Assembly: GCA_021818985.1 (NCBI GenBank)
Contig: JAKASO010000008.1
Span: 1-64,000 of the forward strand
Direction of reading: 5' to 3'
Origin: a bacterium
GTDB lineage: Bacteria; SZUA-79; Acidulodesulfobacterales; Acidulodesulfobacteraceae
DNA: 64,000 nucleotides
Within the stretch, counting starts at the first letter, position 1; each line of letters starts with the position of its first letter. Below the pieces are notes generated by a model, which did not search any database, was not told the origin of the DNA, and saw nothing but the letters and a program-made list of their open reading frames with translations. The translations under genes were made by a program, and so were the position numbers. Positions 52,917 to 62,788 of this stretch are shown here, in pieces.

Positions 52917-54806
52917 TTACTCCACGTAAATAAGGGTTTCGTCGGGATTAATCGTATCCCCTTCTTTAACGTATATCTCTTTTACCACCCCGTCAACAGG
53001 CGTGTGAATCTCGTTTTCCATTTTCATGGCTTCTACTATCACAACCGTATCGCCCGACTTTACGCTATCCCCTTTCTTGACCAATACTTTAGTAACTTTT
53101 CCGGGCATTGGAGCATTAACATCGCCGTCACGTTTCGGCAACGGTCTTTTCGACTTTGCTATATTTTTATTGGCAATTTCCCCGCCGTAACTTGGAACAA
53201 CCTCCATTAATGATTCGATCGTAACTTCTTCTAAAACACCGTCCACATTTAAGAAAAACGGACGTTTTTGATCAGATTTATGACCTGCGCCGGCAATTTT
53301 TATTTTGTAATTTTCTCCATGAACGGTAATGATAAATTCACTGGGAGCAAGCCCATAGTTGTTTTCCGCTTCGGTTTTTAAAGACTCGCTTAAATTTTCC
53401 ATTTTCAGACCGGTGCCGCTTTGCATTTCTTCGTTCTTTATCTGATCGGGCAATTTTCCTTCCTTTCTGTCCTTAAAAAATTCGACGGCTATTTGAGGAA
53501 ATAAAACATATGTAATGAGATCTTCCTCACCGGTAAGATATTCTTTGGCTTTTTCACGGTTCTGTTCCACTTCCGGCTCAAGAAGGTCTGCCGGTCTCAC
53601 TGTTATATATTCTTCGTCGCCGAGAACTTTTTTCCGTACTTCATCGTTTACAGGCGCGGGCGGCTGACCGTAATAGCCCTTAAGATAGTTTCTCGTTTCA
53701 CTGGTTATCACTTTATACTTTTCTCCGATCAACACATTAAGGGTCGCTTGCGTCCCTACTATCTGCGAAGAAGGCGTTACAAGAGGCGGATAGCCAAAAT
53801 CCTCGCGAACCTGCGGCACCTCATATAGAACCTCATCCATTTTATCTAAAGCATTTTGTTCTTTAAGTTGGCTCGCCAGATTGGACATCATGCCGCCGGG
53901 AACCTGGGTAACCAGAATATCCGCATTTATAGAGGTGTATTCGCTTTCGAATGCGGCATATTTTTTCCTTACTTCTCTAAAGTAATCGGCTACTTCTTTT
54001 AACTTTTCGATATCTAAGTCTATATCATAGCCCATTTCGGACAAGGCAAATACCATAGGTTCAGTTGGCGGATGCGATGTGCCGCACGCCATTGAAGAAA
54101 TAGCGGTATCAATGATATCTGCGCCCGCCTCCACAGCTTTTAAAAGCGCCATTGAAGCAAACCCGCTAGTAGAATGGGAATGAATATGGAGAGGCAGGTT
54201 GACATCTTTTTTTATCATAGAAACGAGTTCATAAGCGTTCATGGGCGAAAGAAGTCCGGCCATATCTTTGATGCATATAACATCGGATCCTATTTCGGCA
54301 AGCCTGACAGCCATTTTTACAAACAATTCGTTGGTATGCACGGGGCTTGTCGTATAACTTATCGCACCTTCAACCATTTTTTTTCTTTTTTTTACAACTT
54401 TTATAGCCTTTTCGATATTTCTAAGGTCGTTTAAGGAGTCAAATATTCTGAAAACGTCAATTCCGTTATCAATACTTAAATTAATAAATTTTTCGACCAC
54501 ATCGTCGGCATAGTGGCGATATCCAACTAAGCTTTGCCCCCTTAAAAGCATCTGAAGGCGCGAATGTTTATATGCCTTTCTTATTTTCTTCAGCCTTTCC
54601 CATGGATCCTCTTTTAAAAATCTGAGGCATGTATCGAATGTAGCCCCTCCCCATACTTCTAAAGACCAAAAGCCTAAAGAATCGAGAACCGGGGCTATCC
54701 CCAAAATATCAGGCGTCTTCATTCTTGTTGCAAAAAGCGACTGATGGGCATCCCTTAAAACGACCTCCGTTACGCCTATTTTTCTTATATAGTTTTGCTC
54801 ACTCAT
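52917..54806 (-). CDS. pycB: Pyruvate carboxylase subunit B (carboxyltransferase plus biotin carrier)
   Basis: 629 residues: a carboxyltransferase domain (VTEVVLRDAHQSLFATRMKT, about residues 8-27; later HIHSHSTSGFAS metal site), a conserved linker, and a C-terminal biotinyl domain with VEAMKMENEIH (biotin-Lys about 595). With PycA it carboxylates pyruvate to oxaloacetate. An oxaloacetate decarboxylase alpha subunit would look similar. The adjacent biotin carboxylase and the absence of the membrane beta/gamma subunits favour pyruvate carboxylase. Confidence 0.9.
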   Translation of the reverse strand: MSEQNYIRKIGVTEVVLRDAHQSLFATRMKTPDILGIAPVLDSLGFWSLEVWGGATFDTCLRFLKEDPWERLKKIRKAYKHSRLQMLLRGQSLVGYRHYADDVVEKFINLSIDNGIDVFRIFDSLNDLRNIEKAIKVVKKRKKMVEGAISYTTSPVHTNELFVKMAVRLAEIGSDVICIKDMAGLLSPMNAYELVSMIKKDVNLPLHIHSHSTSGFASMALLKAVEAGADIIDTAISSMACGTSHPPTEPMVFALSEMGYDIDLDIEKLKEVADYFREVRKKYAAFESEYTSINADILVTQVPGGMMSNLASQLKEQNALDKMDEVLYEVPQVREDFGYPPLVTPSSQIVGTQATLNVLIGEKYKVITSETRNYLKGYYGQPPAPVNDEVRKKVLGDEEYITVRPADLLEPEVEQNREKAKEYLTGEEDLITYVLFPQIAVEFFKDRKEGKLPDQIKNEEMQSGTGLKMENLSESLKTEAENNYGLAPSEFIITVHGENYKIKIAGAGHKSDQKRPFFLNVDGVLEEVTIESLMEVVPSYGGEIANKNIAKSKRPLPKRDGDVNAPMPGKVTKVLVKKGDSVKSGDTVVIVEAMKMENEIHTPVDGVVKEIYVKEGDTINPDETLIYVE

Positions 54807-54921
54807 ATATCATGCGTATAATGCGGGTATTATATAAATAATAAATACTGAATACAATATAACAATATAATAAAATAATAATATAACATTTATCAGCTGG
54901 CTTACAAAGAAACTACATTAG

Positions 54922-54952
54922 CCCAAAATTGCCGCAAAAAATTTCTTAAACA
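54922..54952. repeat. Single arm of the dispersed palindromic element
   Basis: CCAAAATTGC...AAATTTCTTAAA here matches the left arm of the 66-bp palindrome at 26094 with about four differences in 28 nt. It lies in the 190-nt gap between pycA and pycB, which otherwise shows nothing. Confidence 0.45.
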
Positions 54953-54996
54953 GATTTTTCGCTCACGTGGGTTAGAGCTTAATAAAAGTTTGATGG

Positions 54997-56421
54997 TCAA
55001 ATGCCATAATATGCGGCAACAGCCGCCGATATGGCAAGAACTTTATCAAACGGATCTCTTTGCAGCTTATAATCCCTTAGATATTGCCTCTCGCCGATAA
55101 AATGCGTATCAAAATCACCTTTTATGAAATCATCGTCCTGTACTATTTTTAACTGAAAAGGTATCGTCGTTCTGATGCCTTTTATCTGAAACTCGTCAAG
55201 GGCGCGTGCCGCCCTCCTGACCGTTTCATCCCATGTTCTGCCGCTGACGGTAAGCTTGGCTATCATCGAATCGTAAAACGGCTGTATTATGTAATCCTTA
55301 TAAACCGCCCCGTCAATCCTCACCCCGATACCGCCGGGAGAATAATATGCTGTTATTTTTCCTGTGCTCGGCACAAAGTCTTTTCTGGGATCTTCAGCAT
55401 TAATCCTGCATTCTAAGGCATATCCCCTCATTACCACGTCTTCTTGTCTTATATCGAGTTCCTTCCCCATTGCTATCTGTATCTGCTCACCGACGATATC
55501 CACGCCTGTAACGATCTCCGTAACGGAATGTTCGACCTGTATCCTTGTATTCATCTCCATAAAATAATAATTGCCGTCTTTATCTACTATATATTCTATC
55601 GTCCCTGCGTTCCGGTAGTTGCAGGCTTTGGCAGCCATAATGGAAGACTCCCCCATCTTTTGCCGTAATTCTTCATTTAGGATAAGCGACGGAGCTATCT
55701 CTATAAGTTTTTGATGTTTCCTCTGAATGGAGCAATCCCTTTCTCCCAGATGTATAATATTGCCGTGGTTATCCGCAAGTATCTGAAATTCAATATGATG
55801 AGGCTTTGTTATATATTTTTCAATAAATACTTCGGGATTGCCGAATGCTTTTTGCGCTTCGGACTGCGATAAAGAAAAATTCCTCACGAGTTCACCATCA
55901 TCAAAACATATTCTAATACCCTTGCCGCCTCCGCCGGCGGATGCCTTTATCATAACAGGATAACCGATCGCTTTTGCAATCTCTAAAGCCTCGTCTTCCG
56001 ATAATACCGCATTATCGGAACCTTCGACCACGGGAATACCGGCGGCTTTCATAAGCTTTTTTGATTGTATCTTATCCCCCATCATGGCTATGGCTGATGA
56101 TGACGGACCTATAAAAACAATTCCTCTTTTTTCGCAAACCTCGGGAAATTCCGGATTTTCGGACAAAAAACCGTAACCCGGATGAATAGCGTCCGTCCCG
56201 GTATTAACCGCAAGGTCAACGATCCTGTTAATATTCAGGTAGCCGGAAATGGGACCGGGACCTACAAGATATGCTTCATCGGCTTTTTTTACATGTAAAG
56301 CCTGCGAATCCGCTTCGGAATAAATCGCTACCGTTTTTATCCCAAGCTCTTTACATGCCCTTATAACCCTTGAAGCAATCTCGCCCCTGTTAGCTATTAA
56401 AACCTTTTTGAATTTTTTCAT
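54997..56421 (-). CDS. pycA: Pyruvate carboxylase subunit A (biotin carboxylase)
   Basis: 474 residues, ATP-grasp enzyme that carboxylates biotin. VLIANRGEIASRVIRA (about residues 7-22), HPGYGFLSENPEF (about 80-92), the glycine loop KASAGGGGKGIR (about 159-170), CSIQRKHQKLIE and FMEMNTRIQVEHSVTE (about 286-301) are visible. An acetyl-CoA carboxylase role (AccC) is possible, but the pycB gene directly downstream favours pyruvate carboxylation. Confidence 0.92.
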   Translation of the reverse strand: MKKFKKVLIANRGEIASRVIRACKELGIKTVAIYSEADSQALHVKKADEAYLVGPGPISGYLNINRIVDLAVNTGTDAIHPGYGFLSENPEFPEVCEKRGIVFIGPSSSAIAMMGDKIQSKKLMKAAGIPVVEGSDNAVLSEDEALEIAKAIGYPVMIKASAGGGGKGIRICFDDGELVRNFSLSQSEAQKAFGNPEVFIEKYITKPHHIEFQILADNHGNIIHLGERDCSIQRKHQKLIEIAPSLILNEELRQKMGESSIMAAKACNYRNAGTIEYIVDKDGNYYFMEMNTRIQVEHSVTEIVTGVDIVGEQIQIAMGKELDIRQEDVVMRGYALECRINAEDPRKDFVPSTGKITAYYSPGGIGVRIDGAVYKDYIIQPFYDSMIAKLTVSGRTWDETVRRAARALDEFQIKGIRTTIPFQLKIVQDDDFIKGDFDTHFIGERQYLRDYKLQRDPFDKVLAISAAVAAYYGI

Positions 56422-56804
56422 ATATTTATATCATCCATATCAGGTTACCCAGATCATTAAATTTATAGGCCTGCAGAAAAATTAAACTGTTCCCTTTGTC
56501 AATACATTTTTTAATACCACATAGGTGGATTAGTTAAAAGTATGTTTTAGTATCTTATATTAAATTATATTTATATTGTGGTAACTTGCGGTGAATATTT
56601 AACGATAAGTATTTAAATTTTAAACCAATATTTTAAAAAAGTCAATCACTTATAGTATCCCAAAATTGCCGATAGAAATCTAAAATTGTTTCAAAATATT
56701 AAAAATACTGAATTAACGCTCCCTCACTTCTCTCGTGCTCGTGAAGTTTCTTTGAAACTTTCTTCGCTTACGCGAAGAGCAGAAAATATTTTAGACTTTT
56801 TAGA
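56422..56804. other. Non-coding gap hisS-pycA with repeat arm and two adjacent hairpins
   Basis: No gene is visible. 56659-56680 repeats the arm CCCAAAATTGCCGATAGAAA of the palindromic element. Two perfect hairpins follow: AAGTTTC-TTT-GAAACTT (56744-56760) and TCTTCGC-TTAC-GCGAAGA (56761-56778). They lie just after the hisS stop (56805, read leftwards) and may stabilise or terminate its mRNA. A CCAC-ATAG-GTGG stem is near 56520. Confidence 0.5.
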
Positions 56805-58157
56805 TCACATCCTGTCTTCAAATTTTAATGCAGTTTGCGTAATCGCTTCTTCTAAGGTTAGAAATTTTTCCTCTCTCGTGTGTAAATTTTTCAGGGTTAA
56901 TTTGTTTTCATTTACCTCTTTTTCGCCAATTATGACAACATATTTTATCTTTTTCTTATCGGCATACTTAATCTCTTTTCCAATATCTGGCTTGCCCGAA
57001 ACACATAACTCCGCACCTATTCCCTTTAAGCGAAGAGTTTTAGCGACTTTGTAAGCGTATAACCTTTCATTTTCGCTTAAATAAACAATATATAATTTTA
57101 TAGACAAAGGCAATGATTTAACCGCCTTTTCATCCCTTTGCATGACAATGTCTATCATCCTTTCCACCCCGAATGAAATCCCGCAAGCACCTTCGGGACG
57201 AGCGCCGTATAATTCCACTAAATTATCGTATCTTCCGCCCGCCGCAAAACTTCCAATGCTCACATCTTTGGATTTTATCTCAAAAACAGGCCCTGTATAA
57301 TACCCTAATCCTCTAACCAAAAGGGGATCGTATTTTATAAAGTTTAGCCCTATCGCACCTATATTTTTTAATATATATAAAAGTTCTTCGATCCCTTCTA
57401 CAGCTTTATTCCTAATTAATTCATCCTTAATCGCTTCGTTAAGCCTTTCTTTTAAGATTAATAATTTTTTTTTATCATCCAATCCCTTATTAAATGAAAC
57501 AATTTTTATAAATGAATTGTATTTCCCCCTGCCGATGCCGTTTTTTTGAAACTCTTTTATTACCCCGTCTTTCCCTATCTTTGCTATTTTATCTATTGCT
57601 CTAAGCGCAGCGCCTTTTTTTGTTTCCTCAATTCCTGCCGCATTAATAATTCCGTCGAGTATCTTTCTGTCGTTTATAATGATTTCGTAATCGTTAAACC
57701 TTAATTTTGCAAGGATAAAAACTGCCAGATCCAAAAGTTCAAGTTCAACGGACATATCATATGAACCTATTATATCGGCATCAGCCTGATAAAATTCCCT
57801 GTATCTTCCCATCTGTGTATTTTCATACCTGTAAACCTTGCCAATCATATATCTTTTAAATGGCTTGGTAAGTTTTTCCCTGTTTGTTGCATAATATCTT
57901 CCTAAAGGAGAGGTAAATTCAAACCTGAGGCCCAATTTTCTTTTGGCTTTATCCTCAAAAGTGTATATTTCCTTTTCGATTTCCTCGCCGCATTTCCTTG
58001 AAAGAAGTTCAAAATATTCAAAAACTGGCGAATCTATCTCGACAAACCCGTAAAGGATAAAGCATTCCCTTATGGTGTCCATAACATTTCTTCTTAATGC
58101 CATCTCTTGGGGCAAAAAATCCCTCGTTCCTTTGGGGGGCTGTATAAGATTGCTCAT
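56805..58157 (-). CDS. hisS: Histidyl-tRNA synthetase
   Basis: 450 residues, class II. PPKGTRDFLPQE (residues 7-18), motif 2 YRYENTQMGRYREFYQADAD (about 108-127), and the His-specific blocks LVRGLGYYTGPVFE (about 283-296) and GGRYDNLVELYG are visible, then a C-terminal anticodon-binding domain. The start is 12 nt after the tpiA stop. It is the cognate enzyme of the tRNA-His at the window start. Confidence 0.95.
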   Translation of the reverse strand: MSNLIQPPKGTRDFLPQEMALRRNVMDTIRECFILYGFVEIDSPVFEYFELLSRKCGEEIEKEIYTFEDKAKRKLGLRFEFTSPLGRYYATNREKLTKPFKRYMIGKVYRYENTQMGRYREFYQADADIIGSYDMSVELELLDLAVFILAKLRFNDYEIIINDRKILDGIINAAGIEETKKGAALRAIDKIAKIGKDGVIKEFQKNGIGRGKYNSFIKIVSFNKGLDDKKKLLILKERLNEAIKDELIRNKAVEGIEELLYILKNIGAIGLNFIKYDPLLVRGLGYYTGPVFEIKSKDVSIGSFAAGGRYDNLVELYGARPEGACGISFGVERMIDIVMQRDEKAVKSLPLSIKLYIVYLSENERLYAYKVAKTLRLKGIGAELCVSGKPDIGKEIKYADKKKIKYVVIIGEKEVNENKLTLKNLHTREEKFLTLEEAITQTALKFEDRM

Positions 58158-58169
58158 AATATTTATATT

Positions 58170-59060
58170 TCAGACAAAAGATTTAAATATATCAAAAAAA
58201 ACCACGGGATCTAAACTTGCACCTCCTACCAGCACTCCGTCTATGTGTTCTTTTTTTACAAGCGGTTTAATATTTGTTTCGGTTACGCTGCCGCCGTATA
58301 AAATTCTTAATTCTTCTATTTTGTAATTTTTATTTAAGTGTTCATAAATAAACCTGTGCATTGTTTCTCCGTCTTCAGGCGCGATAGGAACACCGGTTCC
58401 TATGGCCCAAAGAGGCTCGTATGCAACTATAAGCGCCGGAATATTTCTGGCTTTTAAACTAATAAGGGCCTTATCCAACTGATTTGATACAAAACCGGAC
58501 TCCATCCCTTTTTTCCTTGTTTGCAAGTTCTCGCCTACGCAAAGTATAGGTATGACACCGGCATTAATATTGTTATTATAATTATTATCATTATTGTAAT
58601 TATTATGATTATCGGGATTATTATTGCGGCTGTCGTCATAAACAGCCTTGATTTTTTTGCCGATCATTTCATCCGTTTCGTTAAATATACAGCGGCGTTC
58701 CGAATGCCCGACGATTGCATAGCTACACCCGCACTCTTTAATCATCCGAATAGATATTTCACCGGTGTATGCCCCGCTTTTTTCATAATATACATTTTGG
58801 GATGCTAATTTAATTTTAACGGAACCGTCATAATTTTTAATTCTGTTATATGTTTCTAAAAGGGAAGTAAACGAAGGGGCAAAAATTATTTCGGAGTTTA
58901 TTAAATTTAACTTTTTACGGCTATTTTTATTTTTATCCTTATTATTGAGATCAACAAATTTTTCTTCGCCCAAAAGTTCTAAAAATACATTAAAATAATT
59001 CTGCGTTTCGGCGGGCGTCTTATTCATTTTAAAATTAGCGGCTATTATTTTTTTATTCAT
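58170..59060 (-). CDS. tpiA: Triosephosphate isomerase with low-complexity insertions
   Basis: Glycolytic isomerase. NFKMNKT (residues 9-15) has the substrate Asn and Lys, VGHSERR (about 117) the catalytic His, YEPLWAIGTG (about 214) the catalytic Glu, and LYGGSV the phosphate loop. At 296 residues it is about 45 longer than usual, because of a Lys/Asn-rich insertion (about 38-52) and an Asn/Tyr-rich one (about 145-166) coded by an ATT/AAT microsatellite. Both fall in surface loops outside the catalytic residues, so the enzyme should work. Adjacent to ileS (5-nt gap). Confidence 0.93.
   Translation of the reverse strand: MNKKIIAANFKMNKTPAETQNYFNVFLELLGEEKFVDLNNKDKNKNSRKKLNLINSEIIFAPSFTSLLETYNRIKNYDGSVKIKLASQNVYYEKSGAYTGEISIRMIKECGCSYAIVGHSERRCIFNETDEMIGKKIKAVYDDSRNNNPDNHNNYNNDNNYNNNINAGVIPILCVGENLQTRKKGMESGFVSNQLDKALISLKARNIPALIVAYEPLWAIGTGVPIAPEDGETMHRFIYEHLNKNYKIEELRILYGGSVTETNIKPLVKKEHIDGVLVGGASLDPVVFFDIFKSFV
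58563..58627 (-). repeat. ATT-type microsatellite inside tpiA
   Basis: Degenerate trinucleotide repeats (ATT/AAT on opposite strands) code the Asn/Tyr/Asp-rich insertion of TpiA. Being in units of three, length changes keep the frame. Confidence 0.7.
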
Positions 59061-59065
59061 TTTTG

Positions 59066-62065
59066 TTATTTGTTCATATCTTTTATATTCATATTTTTCA
59101 GAATATCAAAACACCTGTCGCAAACATCGTTAAATCCTGCATGCGTTCCTACGCTTTCGCTATACACCCAGCACCTATTGCATTTTTTGCCCTTAGCTTT
59201 TTTGATAACGGCTTCGGAAATAAGTTCGCCTCTTCCCGTTCCAGACGGCTCGTTTTTGCTATTGTCGCCATTCTTGTTGCCATTCTTGTCGCCGCCCCCC
59301 TCCATGCCGTCCGGATTAAGCCGTTCGATTGCTAAACCTGATACGATAAATATTTCTTTTAAATCCTCCGGCTTAAACTTACTTAATAACCCGTAGTCGT
59401 CTTTAATCGCCTTTATCGTTACAAAAGCCTCTAAGGAACTGCCTATCGTCTTTTCAGCTCTTGCCTTTTCAAGCGCCGAAAGAACGATATTTCTTATTTC
59501 GATAAGGCTATCGAATTTATAGGCAAGTTCATAATCTATTAGATTCTCGTCCGGCTCGTCGTAAATCTCAAAAACAAGCTGATTCATTTTTTCGCTTTTA
59601 TTGAAATATCCCCATCCTTCTTGCGCAGTAAACGGCAGGATAGGACCTAAAAATTTAAGAAAAATATTTAATCCGTAGTGTAAAACAGTCTGAACACCGC
59701 GTCTTTTATAAGAATCCTTCGCCTCAACATAAAGGGAATCTTTTGCAATATCAAGATAAAAAGAAGAAAACTCTATCGCAAATTTATATATATTCTGGTA
59801 AACTAAATGAAAATCATAGGCCTCATAATACCTTAAAAGGTTTTGAGCGAGCAGCGTTGCTTTATGGAGGGCATATTTATCAACGTCCCTTAAGTCTTCA
59901 TATTTGATAACGCCGGCTTTTTCATTGAAATCATATAAATTACCGAGCATAAACCTTATGGTGTTCCTTATCTTCCTGTAACCTTCGGAAAGGCGTGAAA
60001 GTATTTCATTTGAGATCCTCATATCATTCTTATAATCCTCTGACGCCGCCCACAATCTTAATATATCCGCTCCATATTTATTTATGATCTCCTCTGGCAA
60101 TATTACATTGCCAAGCGATTTAGACATTTTTCTTCCGGATTGATCAACTACGAAGCCGTGCGTAAGAACCGATCTATAAGGAGCGCCTTCGCCTGTTCCC
60201 ACTCCTATTAAAAGGCTTGAATGGAACCACCCGCGATGCTGGTCGGAGCCTTCGAGGTAAAGATCTGCAGGAAAACCTATGCCTTCCATACCTTTATCTT
60301 TTTCCAAAACGCAATAATAACTGACCCCGCTGTCAAACCAGACATCAAGGATATCGCTTTCCTTTTCGAATTTGAAACTGCCGCATTTTTTACATTTTAT
60401 TTCATCTTTCCGGTTTATTCCGTTGCGTTCAGCGTCTTTTTTTAACTTGCCGCTTTCGCTGTCTTTCTTGTCTTCAGTTTTACCCAATTTACCCAAAAAA
60501 TATTCTGCCGGCTTTTCAAACCAGATATCGGCTCCAAACTTTTCGAATTCGTCCGCCACTTTCATGGTAACATCATAATCTATTAAAGGCTCGCCGCAGG
60601 ATTTGCAGTAAAATGCAATTATCGGGACTCCCCATGATCTCTGCCTTGAAACGCACCAGTCGGGCCTGATTTCGAGCATACCGGAAATTCTGTCTATACC
60701 CCATTTGGGTATCCACTCGACCTTTTTTATTTCATTTAAGGCATTTTCCCTTAAATTGCCTATTTTCATTGAAATAAACCACTGTTTTGTGGATCTCAAT
60801 ATTATGGGATTTTTACATCTCCAGCAGTGTGGATAAGAATGGTTTATCTTTTCTTCAAGGACAAGGGCGCCGACTTCTTTAAGTTTTTCCACAACGGCGG
60901 GATTGGATTCAAAAACATGCATGCCGGCAAACAGATCGACATCTTTTAGAAATTTTCCTTCGTTGCTGACGGGAGCATAAGCCGGAAGATTGTATTTAAG
61001 CCCTATCGCATAATCGTCGTCGCCGTGTCCGGGCGCCGTATGGACAAGCCCTGTGCCGGCATCGTTTTTAACATGCCCCCCCAGAACAAACACAGAAGTC
61101 CTGTTTATGAACGGGTGTGCAGCAAGCTTGTTTTCAAACCTTTTACCGTTTGCTTTTGCGATTATATTAAAACCAGCATAGCCGAATTTCGCCATAAGCT
61201 CTCCGGCAAGGTTAGACTCCAGAATAAATATCTCTTTACCGTTATCAACAAAAGAATACTCAAAATCAGGATTAACGGAAATTGCAAGGTTAGCAGGTAA
61301 AGTCCACGGGGTAGTGGTCCAGATAACCGCATAAATATCTTTATTTTCGGGCAAAAAAGGAACTATGTCGTTTAAACTTGATTTAACCTTAAATTTTACA
61401 AAGATCGAGGAAGATGTTTTTTCGGCGTATTCAACTTCGGCTTCGGCAAGGGCGGTTTTGCAGGATGAACACCAGTAAATCGGTTTATTTGCCCTGTAAA
61501 GCCCGCCATTTTTTATGAACCCCGCCATCTTTCTAACCGTACCTGCTTCATAAGAATAGTTCATCGTCAGATAAGGATCGTCATACCTGCCTATACTGCC
61601 AAGCCTTTTAAATTCGACTTTTTGAATCTCGACGAATTTTGAAGCATATTCCCTGCAAAGCTTTCTTTTCTCAAGTATGGAAATAGAATCTTTGTGTTTG
61701 AGATTTTTATCTACATTATGTTCGATTGGAAGACCATGGCAGTCCCACCCTGGAATAAAAGGGGTATAATAACCGTGCATAAACTTGAAGCGGACTATAA
61801 TATCCTTTAATACCTTGTTTAAAGCGGTGCCGAGATGGATATGACCGTTTGCGTAAGGTGGACCGTCGTGAAGAATAAATGTTTTTGTTTTCGAACCGGC
61901 ATCTGTTTTACGAACCTTGCGAACTCTTTTTAATGCCTCTTCGGTTAGTTTGTCGTACAGACCGATATCGTCCCATTCTTTGAGAAGTTTCTCTTCAGCC
62001 GATTTTAAATTTGCTTTCATCGGAAATTCAGTGAACGGAAGATTCAGCGTGTTTTTATAGTCCAT
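59066..62065 (-). CDS. ileS: Isoleucyl-tRNA synthetase
   Basis: 999 residues, bacterial type. The HIGH-type motif is in GPPYANGHIHLGTALNK (about residues 68-84); KMSKS is in GRKMSKSLGNV (about 640). The CP1 editing domain lies between, and a C-terminal zinc site (CNRCW and CDRC, about 968-990) closes it. An insertion rich in Gly/Asn/Lys (about 935-957) precedes the zinc domain and is absent from typical sequences. A second charged insertion follows residue 540 (KTEDKKDSESGKLKKDAE). First gene of ileS-tpiA-hisS. Confidence 0.95.
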   Translation of the reverse strand: MDYKNTLNLPFTEFPMKANLKSAEEKLLKEWDDIGLYDKLTEEALKRVRKVRKTDAGSKTKTFILHDGPPYANGHIHLGTALNKVLKDIIVRFKFMHGYYTPFIPGWDCHGLPIEHNVDKNLKHKDSISILEKRKLCREYASKFVEIQKVEFKRLGSIGRYDDPYLTMNYSYEAGTVRKMAGFIKNGGLYRANKPIYWCSSCKTALAEAEVEYAEKTSSSIFVKFKVKSSLNDIVPFLPENKDIYAVIWTTTPWTLPANLAISVNPDFEYSFVDNGKEIFILESNLAGELMAKFGYAGFNIIAKANGKRFENKLAAHPFINRTSVFVLGGHVKNDAGTGLVHTAPGHGDDDYAIGLKYNLPAYAPVSNEGKFLKDVDLFAGMHVFESNPAVVEKLKEVGALVLEEKINHSYPHCWRCKNPIILRSTKQWFISMKIGNLRENALNEIKKVEWIPKWGIDRISGMLEIRPDWCVSRQRSWGVPIIAFYCKSCGEPLIDYDVTMKVADEFEKFGADIWFEKPAEYFLGKLGKTEDKKDSESGKLKKDAERNGINRKDEIKCKKCGSFKFEKESDILDVWFDSGVSYYCVLEKDKGMEGIGFPADLYLEGSDQHRGWFHSSLLIGVGTGEGAPYRSVLTHGFVVDQSGRKMSKSLGNVILPEEIINKYGADILRLWAASEDYKNDMRISNEILSRLSEGYRKIRNTIRFMLGNLYDFNEKAGVIKYEDLRDVDKYALHKATLLAQNLLRYYEAYDFHLVYQNIYKFAIEFSSFYLDIAKDSLYVEAKDSYKRRGVQTVLHYGLNIFLKFLGPILPFTAQEGWGYFNKSEKMNQLVFEIYDEPDENLIDYELAYKFDSLIEIRNIVLSALEKARAEKTIGSSLEAFVTIKAIKDDYGLLSKFKPEDLKEIFIVSGLAIERLNPDGMEGGGDKNGNKNGDNSKNEPSGTGRGELISEAVIKKAKGKKCNRCWVYSESVGTHAGFNDVCDRCFDILKNMNIKDMNK

Positions 62066-62171
62066 AAATTATTTTTATCTTCACAAATAAAATCTTTGCT
62101 TTTGGATTATTAAATTTTTGATCGTTTGTTACTTTTTAACATTGTTTAACTTTAATATCGTTAACTTATTT

Positions 62172-62525
62172 TTAGCTTATTTTTAGCGGCTGTCCGGGCG
62201 TTTTTATTTTAGCCGGCATTTTCGAAGACGCAGGCAAAACAGCAGGCTGAACATTGCTTCCCTTTAAAGAGCCTTTGCCTTTACAAAGCTGGATCTTTTT
62301 TGAATACGCATATTTATCCGGACAAATATAAATATGATGTTTGGTTTTAAAAACGCTGATCCTTCTTGACGGAATGGCGTTATAGCCTTTAAGCTTTCCG
62401 GTTCCGATGCATAACTGGAGCTTTGAATTAAAAATATAGCCTAATGGACAATAAAATGCCGCAAATGCCGGAGGCGGGATAAACAGGGACATAAATATAA
62501 AAGCAAGAATTATAAAACCTTTCAT
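62172..62525 (-). CDS. Secreted protein with two Cys-pair repeats
   Basis: 117 residues, signal peptide (about 1-22, ending PPAFA-A). Two repeats of about 32 residues follow: YCPLGYIFNSKLQLCIGTGKLKG and YICPDKYAYSKKIQLCKGKGSLKG (located at about 24-47 and 67-92; pattern C-P-x9/10-LC-x-G-x-G-x-LKG). Each has one Cys pair that could form a disulfide. The tail is Pro/Lys-rich. I do not recognise the family. AAAGGGG is the ribosome site. It stands downstream of the pilin-like gene. Confidence 0.6.
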   Translation of the reverse strand: MKGFIILAFIFMSLFIPPPAFAAFYCPLGYIFNSKLQLCIGTGKLKGYNAIPSRRISVFKTKHHIYICPDKYAYSKKIQLCKGKGSLKGSNVQPAVLPASSKMPAKIKTPGQPLKIS

Positions 62526-62619
62526 AGCTTGATTTCCCCTTTAATTTTATGGTTATTTTATAGTTATTTTGTGGTTTATGCAAAATTTTTTATATTATAA
62601 CATCAGCGGGCGCTTTTGT

Positions 62620-62663
62620 AAATTGCTCATCCTCGTTATGAAGATAAGAGGCTTTCGCAATTT
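62620..62663. repeat. Imperfect hairpin in the gap before the Cys-repeat protein gene
   Basis: AAATTGC (62620-62626) pairs with GCAATTT (62657-62663), with an inner CCTC/GAGG stem. It lies between the pilin-like gene and the secreted-protein gene. The rest of this gap is AT-rich and shows nothing. Confidence 0.3.
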
Positions 62664-62788
62664 AAAAGTTCCGTTGAATAAGTAAAAGAACAAAGGAATG
62701 TTTTTATATCTTTATATATTTTTATATTATATTATATAAATGAAAAGCGTATAAATACTAAATACGATGTTATCAGAAAAACTTCGGT

